The notes beneath the pieces are model-generated. The model was not told where the DNA came from and did no database searches. It saw nothing but the letters and a program-made list of their open reading frames with translations. A program made the position numbers and the translations under genes. A stretch of 64,000 nt of DNA from Purshia tridentata (Eukaryota > Streptophyta > Magnoliopsida > Rosales > Rosaceae), in NCBI GenBank assembly GCA_003254885.1, contig QANT01001066.1, positions 1-64,000 on the forward strand. The letters run 5' to 3'. Positions 57,196 through 64,000 of this stretch are shown here, piece by piece. Within the stretch, counting starts at the first letter, position 1; each line of letters begins with the position of its first letter.

Positions 57196-58891
57196 TCATC
57201 CAGATTGCACGCGCCTGTGTCCCTTACCTCTCTCTGCATGTAACCTCTTATGATTATGAGATGCTAAAACCCTGGAAGACTGGTAGGCTCTACTCACAAT
57301 ATCATAGACCTGACCCAAGCTTGGTTGTTGGTTGCTTAATAGATCAGTGCACATTAGCCCTAGCCCTATTGCTTGTTTGGCTTGATCAAAAGTATTTTGA
57401 GTCAATTCCATTTTATGGTCTATCACCTTATGCAAATTTCCAGGATAATGCATTCTAATATACTCAATAAAGCCAGCTTCACCTCTCTCAAACTCTTCTT
57501 TCGGCCTCCTGTTTACCATCATCTCTAGCAGGAATACTCCAAACTTGTACATCTCTGAAATGCCCAAGTTTAAAGGTTCAGATTAGAAGTTAACCACAGA
57601 GAGGTAAAAGCAAACGAAGAGAAATGATGTGTAGCTCATAGATTGACTTACTTCTGCTGCTACTGCTTTGATCTCCAACCTTAAACCTTGAAATTCTCGG
57701 CTCCAGATTGTGATTGGACAAGAAGATACTTCTTGTCCTTAGATCATACCCTACTTCAGGCCACTGCTCCTTTAGATAACACATGCCTTCCACAACCCCC
57801 ATCAATATTCTCAACCTGTTGTTCCATGGTGTACTATTTGACCCCAGGAGCCATATCTCAATGCTCCGATCTCCTTCCAACCATTCAGTAACAATGGCCC
57901 TCAACCTTCGGTTGTTACACCAACCCAAAATGTTAACCAAGTTCTTGTGGCATAATTGAACAAGAACCTTGCCTTCTTCTATGGCTTTCCTGTGGCTTTG
58001 TCCCCTGTAAATCTCAATCCTGACATCAGTACCATCTCTCAGAGTTCCTTTGTAAATATCAACCTCTTCACTCTTCCCCATCAAATTCTTACTCGAAAAT
58101 GCGTTGGTTGCTGCCTTAAGCATTGCTGGCGTGAACCGGTGCTTTCTTTGAAGCATTCTTGGGAGGAAATCAGGCCTACGAAAACAAAGCCACACCAAGC
58201 AACACACCATCAGAATCACAAAGATTGGAAAACCAACCAACAAAATCACAGCCTTGATCCTGAACTTTTTGTGATCTGGGAGGAGACCCGAATGAAGAAA
58301 ACTTGAAGAGTTAAACCGCTTAAAGAACTGGGTATCAGAGATTTTACTCTCTGAGAAGTGATTATATGATAAATTCAGAACTGAGAGGTTTGTAAGGGGA
58401 TTGAAGCTCTCCATTGGGACATCACCATAGAGGTCATTATGGCTCATATCAAGAGCTTGGATTTGGGTGCATTGAAGGACATCAATGGGAAAACTGCTCT
58501 TCAAGGAATTATTGGACAGATCAATGGTTAAGATGCTTAAAGGGCAGTACTTCCAAAAGAAATTGAATGACAAGTAGAGTGGTACAATCTTTGGGCGGCT
58601 CCGAAGGTCTATCTTGGGGAATGATTCAACACAGTTTGGGTTCTTGGACTCGTTGCAAAGATGGCTTGCAACAATGGTGGATTTGAAAATCTCATCAAGG
58701 TCCATCGGAGAGGAAGCACTGCAGTATCTGAGGGATGGGTTGTGAAGACAGTTTTTCATTATTGTGGAGTTGAAATCATGAGGCGGTTGTAAACTTCTGA
58801 GGTCTTCTATAACTGATGCAGAGAGAGTAGCAGAAATTGAGGCTGAAACTGTGATGAAGAGGAGGATGAAAGTTGCAGAAATGGAAGCCAT
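57196..58891 (-). CDS. Leucine-rich repeat receptor-like pseudokinase
   Basis: Membrane protein with a receptor-kinase layout but an inactive kinase. Two exons, 58891-57652 and 57554-57196, encode 532 aa. A signal peptide is at about 1-25 (MASISATFILLFITVSASIS), then a short ectodomain with three or so LRRs (LTIDLSNNSL, ALDMSHNDLYGDVP, VLNLSYNHF). The transmembrane helix AVILLVGFPIFVILMVCCLV is near 214-233, and the kinase-like domain starts with HRFTPAMLKAATNAFSSKNL. The VAVK lysine position reads VRIEI, HCDLKPAN reads GYDLRTRS, and the DFG region reads SRFK, so the ATP-lysine and metal-binding residues are lost. The frame is otherwise intact, suggesting a scaffold or co-receptor. The ectodomain is short for an LRR-RLK. 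Confidence 0.85.
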
Positions 58892-59689
58892 GGAGAAGTT
58901 TGTTTGTGTTTGCAGTTGGCTGTCTGTCTTTGAGATATTTAAACTCTAAATAGAGTTCAAACGGTTGACATGTGCATACAGCCTGCAGGTTATTGGGGGG
59001 AAGAAGAAGTGGGGAGTCCACTTTTACACGTTGAAAGCTAATTTTGGTGGTTACACACTACGCGCTACAACCTTGAAATAACAGTTTAATCTGTTTTTTT
59101 TTCTTTTTTGCAAAAATTACTTCTATTCAATATAAAAATATGCATCGAGGTACATATCCAAACACCACCTCAAGAAAACTGCAAGCTAGTAAAAACTATA
59201 ATATATACTGGCTAGTTATTATAAGAAACAGAGAATTTGAACCTAACCCATAGGTCTTGTTCATCGGAGAGCAAGAGCTCCCAAACCTATGTACTTTTTT
59301 GGTTGATCGAATAACGTAAATGCTTTTATTATTGTTATCATGTTGGATTGAGCAGAAAACTGAAAATATGTATACATGACATGAACTAAAAAAATTCATG
59401 AAAAATTGAAGACTTTCCAATTATACAAGAATTTCGTTTAACTTGCCACACGGTACCTTCGCATTTTCATGAAACCTTTTTCTTGTCAACTATATGGTCC
59501 TTGCATTTACGCCAAACACTATTATTGATTTACTAGAAGTTCTAATGCCTCATCATTTCTAGCCTTGGCTAAAACTAGCTAGTAATATATATGAACCTCA
59601 AATTTTGCAACAGATGGAAGAAATTAAGAAAATTGCATGCTGATCAAGTTGAGCTTCTGAAGTTTGAATAATTGTGGAAAACAAATCCT
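58892..59689. other. Promoter of the pseudokinase and spacer to the MIR2111 cluster
   Basis: No gene is recognised. The first ~200 bases would hold the pseudokinase 5' leader. From about 59600 begins sequence (CAAATTTTGCAACAGATGGA) that recurs at about 59813, part of the duplicated MIR2111 unit. Confidence 0.45.
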
Positions 59690-59799
59690 GCATTAGCAGT
59701 GAGGAGGAGGTAATCTGCATCCCAAGGACTAGATACAACAAATATGATCTGATCTAAACCTCAGGATGCAGATTACCCGATCCTTACCCAATATCAATG
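59690..59799 (-). ncRNA. MIR2111: MIR2111 precursor, minus-strand copy A
   Basis: Hairpin precursor of the plant phosphate-status miRNA miR2111. Read on the minus strand, the 5' arm at 59775-59755 is the exact 21 nt miR2111 sequence (it begins TAATCTGCATCC and ends GAGGTTTA). The 3' arm near 59733-59711 gives a star of the known type (GTCCTTGGGATGCAGATTAC). The arms pair strongly across a ~22 nt loop, and pairing continues beyond them (GGGTAAGGATC against GAGGAGGAGG-type sequence). miR2111 targets Kelch-repeat F-box mRNAs (HOLT/TML family) and moves from shoot to root. Confidence 0.93.
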
Positions 59800-59904
59800 T
59801 ATATATGATAGCCAAATTTTGCAACAGATAGAAGAAATTAAGCAAAGCTTAATTGCATGCATATCTGGTTTAACTTCAGTAGTTTGATTACCTATAGCTA
59901 ACAA

Positions 59905-60012
59905 ATCCTGCATTGGCAGTGAGGACGAGGTAATCTACATCCCGAGGGCTAGATACAACAAATATGAGCAGCTGATCTAAACCTCAGGATGTAGATTACC
60001 CGATCCTTACCC
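59905..60012 (-). ncRNA. MIR2111: MIR2111 precursor, minus-strand copy B with a seed variant
   Basis: Second minus-strand hairpin, about 220 bp upstream of copy A in transcription order. The mature arm at 59998-59978 starts TAATCTACATCC: position 7 is A where the canonical sequence has G. The star arm (about 59931-59952) has the matching change (GGGATGTAGATTA), so the stem stays paired. The surrounding 200 bases are a diverged duplicate of those around copy A. Both were probably made from one primary transcript running leftward. Confidence 0.9.
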
Positions 60013-61749
60013 AACATTAATTAAATCTACTAAGAAAATAATTAATTAAGAATTTAAGATCAAATGAAAACAGAATGTAATTAGAAGGTTTGTAACAGGT
60101 GGTCTGACGCCAATCTGCATCGTGGTGGTCAGTATTTATAATGGTTCTCAAAGTTAAGTGATATATATTCTCTTATAAGTGTATATAGAGTGATGGTATA
60201 GTGTAGATTAAGGAGGCTGCATGCATGAAAATATCACGCAGAATCAAGGAATCAACAGATTTTGTTCCATGAATAACCAATGATATAAGGTAGGAACTAG
60301 GAATATTGTTCAAAGACATTGATGTTTTAGCTTGACTGCTTTTGGTAGGAGCTATATTCCATCTATTATATAAAAGATCCTCTCCAATCCAAATTGTTTC
60401 ATTATGAAATGTAAATACTTCAAATTAAAGAAGAGATTACAAAAACACATACACATTACACATACCAATTATAATTGAGGAATTTATGTTAGATATGATG
60501 TATATATGCGTACCTGATGATGTGGGATTCTCTTGGTAGCTCTCTCTTTCAAAGATCATTACCTGAATAGGAAAGGGTTGCCACATTTAGATGTATCTGG
60601 TTTCACCTTCATTGTTTTAATCAGCTTTTAGGCGTGTGCATGCCTACTAGCATATCCTTTATTCCCTTAGCTATTGAAAGGGACCATTTTATCCTCCAGC
60701 TCAGAGCCCCAGAGCGTGTTTCATTTTTTTTTGGCTCTGATAGTCCATAGATGAATTAAAGCAATTCTTCCAAATTTTGACTGCGAACTCTGCATATTTT
60801 CACTGTGATAATGGCACAAATATCACAATGTACATGCGCAGCCAAAAAGAAACCATATATCACATGTATTCATTAATTGGCAAAAATTATTGTTTAATTG
60901 GGCTCCTAGATTCAAATTGCCTGAATGGAAAATGGGATGGACTATGCATTATGCATGCATAAGCCAAACAAAGAGAGGATTGCAACTTTGATCTGTACTC
61001 TCTTATTTGATGGAATTTGGTCTCTCTTAATTGTAAACTGTATTTTTGTGTGCCTGAACCTGTAACTCTTTCATTCCAACATTGGAATAGATGCAATAAA
61101 AGAAAGAAAAGAAAAGAACCTTTTTCATAAGGACCTGCAAGTAAAGTAACTTGCTGTAGGAGCCTTCCTTGAAACACTTGCAGATCATATGAATGGATTT
61201 AGGTGGGGGAGTTGTATACATATTCTGCATATATGAAATGATATGCTGCGATGCAACTTTTAGACTGTGTGCGTGTACCCTACATATATATTCCCAGCAT
61301 TAATTGGCTCTACCTAGGACCACGAAAATGATGTGGAACAGTACTTTTTATTATTATTTCCAGAATTGAAGTGAAACAGATTATATTCCAATCTTATAGT
61401 TGCATCTAGACAGCACCCTAGGACCATGAAAATGATATGGAACACTTTTATTTTTGCAACAAGCGAAATAGATTATATTCCAATTTAATTAATTGCTGAT
61501 GATCCTTATAATTAGAACAGTCAAAAAACTCAAAAGTGATATTGCATCACAAGCATCATAATGGGCAATGGCACAAGACACGTACAACCCCCCTCCATAT
61601 ATCTCTGCTTTACTATTATTCATGGTAAGGACAATCTACACTGAGAGAATATACCTTTTATATTATAAATACTGACTACCCACCATGCAGATTGGCCTCA
61701 AACCCACCTGCAGCTTCAAAGTTCAAAACTTTTAAGAATGATCAAATAT
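60013..61749. promoter_or_regulatory. Shared intergenic promoter region of the divergent MIR2111 pairs
   Basis: A TATA core lies near each end, facing outward: 60140-60133 on the minus strand and 61664-61671 on the plus strand. Both read TATAAATACTGAC(C/T)ACC, and both are followed within ~15 bases by ATGCAGATTGG, so promoter and leader were duplicated and inverted. On the plus side, GAATATAC at 61647-61654 fits the PHR1 site GNATATNC, 9 bases upstream of the TATA. A direct repeat of about 105 bp spacing (CCTAGGACCA.GAAAATGAT.TGGAACA) lies at about 61314 and 61419. No protein gene is visible. Confidence 0.6.
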
Positions 61750-61862
61750 TGGGTAAGGATTGGGTAATCTGCATCCTGAGGTTTAGATCATCAGCTTATA
61801 TATTATATCCAATGGGTGTTTCTAGCCCTTGGGATGCAGATTACCTCCTCCTCACTGCCAAT
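61750..61862 (+). ncRNA. MIR2111: MIR2111 precursor, plus-strand copy C
   Basis: The mature canonical 21 nt sequence is at 61765-61785 (5' arm, beginning TAATCTGCATCC). The star arm at 61825-61845 reads GCCCTTGGGATGCAGATTAC plus one base. Flanks GGGTAAGGATTGG and CCTCCTCCTCACTGCCAATG match the flanks of copies A and B in reverse orientation. The predicted loop is about 39 nt. It sits about 100 bp after the TATA core at 61664. Confidence 0.94.
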
Positions 61863-61969
61863 GCAACGCAGCTTAATTTGCTTCCTTCTATGTATTCTCA
61901 TTGAGCTTAATATACTATCATGTGTATATATATCTTGGCAGATCGATCAGTAATACTGACTAGCTACTG

Positions 61970-62092
61970 ATATTGGGTAAGGATACGGTAATCTGCATCC
62001 TGAGGTTTAGGACATACATCATCAGCTTATATCTTCTTTGTTGTATGATCTAGACCTCCGGATGCAGATTTACCTCATCCTTACTTCCAATG
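61970..62092 (+). ncRNA. MIR2111: MIR2111 precursor, plus-strand copy D
   Basis: The mature canonical sequence is at 61989-62009 and the star arm at about 62053-62074 (GACCTCCGGATGCAGATTTAC). The star has an extra T that would bulge near the base of the duplex. Only ~105 bases separate it from copy C, too little for a separate promoter, so C and D are probably processed from one primary transcript. Flanking TTGGGTAAGGAT and CCTCATCCTTACTTCCAATGC are kept. Confidence 0.92.
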
Positions 62093-62567
62093 CAAGCTAC
62101 TGATTAATCAAACTGATATTGAAGCTTGCTCATGCAAGGAGTGCCACGTGTCAATGGGTCAAATAGAAAATGGGTTGTAGATTGATGTGACCCAGCTGGG
62201 CCGGACAGTTCGAAAAGCCCATTTATTACAAGCAGGGAGCCCAATCCAACAGCTCAACAACCCAGCTTCAACAATCTAAGAATAACTTTTTTTTTCCAAA
62301 GGAAAGAGAGAAATAAATAAATAAATCAATCCCACATTGACAGACAAATCTCACAAAACGTCAATATATTTCTTGAAAACAAGAAATTTACAAGAAATTA
62401 GTTAGATTAGCACCTAAGGCCAACTAAAAATTAATACAACAAATTAAAATTAAGAACAACAACAAAACATTAAGATTGACCAAAAAAAACAACAACAAAT
62501 TAAGAAACAAACAAGGCTAGGCTCCGGGTCTTCATTGACTAGAAATATGTACGACGACTCTTAATTA
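62093..62567. other. Spacer between the MIR2111 cluster and the bHLH gene
   Basis: AT-rich with AAC/AAAT-type simple sequence near 62315 and 62455-62515. No gene is recognised. TGCCACGTGTCAATGG near 62141 holds a G-box (CACGTG). Confidence 0.45.
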
Positions 62568-63628
62568 TCAGCCATTGGTTGACAGCAACTGAGCAATACC
62601 ATCTTTGACCAACGGTTTGGATTGAATGTCATGATCATTTGCTAGAATTTCCACAAACTGTTTCGGAACCAAGCACTTCTCTTCCGCGTACAACTTCTCT
62701 TGCACAATTGGGGATGCAACAACTTGCAGTTCTTCAACATGCAACCGCTCTTCCTTCTTTTCCTGCTAATAATTGAAACATTAATTAAAAAAAGGTATGT
62801 TAATTAAATTATTTCATCAATAACGTACATTAATTAAAAATAATAATTGAATGGGAAATTAAGAAAATTGATAGCTAGCTAGCTAGGAATTACAGTTACC
62901 TGGTGAATTGAGGCCATGAGTTTGAGAAGAGAAACTTGTGCCTGCAAGAAGTGGACGTAGTTGTAAGCAGATTGCAACATTTCAGCAGTATTCATTTTGT
63001 TGCCACCAGGAATGAGCTTTCCAAGCTCTTGAGTCTTCTCTGTTATCCTCCTCCTCCTCTCACGTGCAGCAAGGCTCTGTGGAGACAGCTGGCAGCTTAC
63101 TCCGGCCGGCTTTATCTGAATCTGAGTTTCATGAGGACTAACTGGAACAAACTGCCCATTGAAATCCGGGTTTGGAGCATATCCATTGAAATAACTACCC
63201 GGAATATTATTGTGAGCAATGAAATTTGAGTTATTATAATGGATTATGGGGTTATGGGTGATCTTTTGGCGTTTTGGGTAGTGGTCATATTGATGATGAT
63301 GATGAGGAGTAGGAAAGATTTGTGGTGGTGATTGCAGGGAGACTAAGTTAATGTTATCTGTTGGAAAATAGAGATCATGGGTACTGCAGTTGTCTGAAGA
63401 TGGGGAGGAGTAGTGATCATTGACATTGTCATAAGTTTGGAAGAGCAATGGATCATTATTATTGCAGTAAGTAGTTTCTGGATTCATAGCTAAGCTATAG
63501 TACTCCAGCAGCTCCTGTTGTGTTTGGAAGCTAATCATCTTCTGATCTTCATCATCATACTGATCTGGGTTCAGAAGCTGAAGAGATCCCCAGTAGTCTG
63601 AGCAAATACTACTACCCATAGCAGCCAT
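62568..63628 (-). CDS. bHLH transcription factor, bHLH52/53-like
   Basis: Nuclear E-box-binding regulator. Exon 1 is 63628-62900 (243 aa), and exon 2, short and easily missed, is 62762-62568 (64 aa); together 307 aa. The N-terminus is Asp/Gln/Asn/His-rich. The bHLH domain lies at about residues 182-238: basic region SPQSLAARERRRRITEKTQE with the E-R-x-R core, helix 1, loop IPGGNKMNTAEML, and helix 2 QSAYNYVHFLQAQVSLLKLM. Exon 2 joins in phase 0 after a CAG/GTAACT donor, and reads EKKEERLHVEELQVVASPIV to GIAQLLSTNG. The first residue of the usual H-E-R triad is not His, as in the bHLH52/53 clade. An acceptor-like TTCAG just before the ATG and a GTATCTCTC donor near 63832 suggest a 5' UTR intron. 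Confidence 0.88.
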
Positions 63629-64000
63629 ACCTGAAGAATTAGCTACAGTTTTAGTACTTAATTGTTAGTTGCATGCCAAAGACTAGCTAGCTAGCTAGCT
63701 AGCAATGCTAGAAAGACCCATGAAAGAGGAAGATCAGACAAAGAAACAATCTTGAATTTCAAATGAAATTATCTAAAACAAGAGAAATTAAACCTTAAGA
63801 CATAAATGCATGAGAGAGAGAGAGAGATACCTGAGAAATGGTTGTTTAGATTGTGTCTGCAGACCTTTTTGGTTAATGTTGAATGGCAGAAGACCTAAAG
63901 TACAGTACTATACTAACAAACCTTATCAAGTTAGCATACAAATTAACCAAGTACTACTCCTGCTGACTACTGCTTAATTCTGCTATATATGAAACCGGTT
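63629..64000. other. 5' region of the bHLH gene
   Basis: Probable 5' UTR intron (about 63633-63832 on the minus strand) and promoter start. It includes a (CTAG)5 tetranucleotide repeat at about 63683-63703 and (GA)n at about 63812-63828. Confidence 0.45.

Larger units (their letters stand above)
59590..60012. repeat. Tandem duplication carrying MIR2111 copies A and B
   Basis: About 59600-59800 and 59813-60012 are diverged direct repeats. Both contain AAATTTTGCAACAGAT.GAAG, AATTGCATGC, AACAAATCCTGCATT.GCAG, the hairpin, and CCCGATCCTTACCCAA. This shows that the pair arose by local duplication. Confidence 0.8.

Noticed and set aside
60100-60125. AATCTGCATC near 60113 as a fifth MIR2111 hairpin
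   Set aside because: Only a partial match with no opposing arm; it belongs to the leader sequence next to the minus-side TATA, with a counterpart on the plus side.

Overview
This 64 kb window is nuclear DNA of a flowering plant, most likely a woody rosid eudicot. The evidence is intron-rich genes with GT-AG junctions, long AT-rich spacers full of (TA)n and (GA)n microsatellites, plant-only families (ALOG/LSH, WRKY, PLS-class PPR, CHUP1-like, MIR2111) and ribosomal-protein promoters with telo-box and TGGGCC elements. Family resemblance hints at Rosaceae, but the sequence alone does not prove it. No bacterial, organellar or CRISPR features were seen.

Layout. 0.9-5.6 kb: a tandem pair of intact genes for cytosolic ribosomal protein uL2 (RPL8). 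Between them lie a dead fragment of the neighbouring DG1 gene and a dead fragment of a UDP-arabinose 4-epimerase (MUR4-type) gene, one exon of which is itself duplicated. 6.2-11.8 kb (-): a nine-exon plastid PPR gene resembling DELAYED GREENING 1. 12.8-16.1 kb (+): a CHUP1/IPGA1-family coiled-coil protein, sharing a 1 kb divergent promoter with DG1. 16-22 kb: gene-poor, with one possible minus-strand terminal exon. 22.4-23.2 kb (+): an ALOG/LSH protein. 25.9 kb: tRNA-Gly(GCC). 26.8-31.0 kb (+): a 13-exon NDR-type AGC kinase with one GC-AG intron. 31-39.6 kb: a long spacer. 39.6-42.7 kb (+): a group IIe WRKY factor. 46.6-49.2 kb (+): a mitochondrial-type SDR oxidoreductase. 49.8-50.5 kb (-): a candidate small spliced gene. 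50.5-52.9 kb (-): an intronless PLS/E-class PPR. 53.2-56.3 kb (+): an N-terminal protein methyltransferase. 57.2-58.9 kb (-): an LRR receptor-like pseudokinase. 59.7-62.1 kb: four MIR2111 hairpins, two on each strand, in divergent pairs. 62.6-63.6 kb (-): a bHLH factor.

Most genes are unrelated housekeeping or regulatory loci. The most notable find is the MIR2111 cluster. Its two pairs are transcribed away from each other from nearly identical TATA cores, one of which has a PHR1-type site just upstream, and one copy carries a compensated substitution in the miRNA seed. The second theme is local duplication: the RPL8 block, the 239 bp epimerase exon, the RPL8 introns, the MIR2111 units and part of an exon in the methyltransferase gene.

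Exon junctions given for the multi-exon genes were read by hand from splice motifs, frame and family similarity. In each main gene the summed CDS is a multiple of three.
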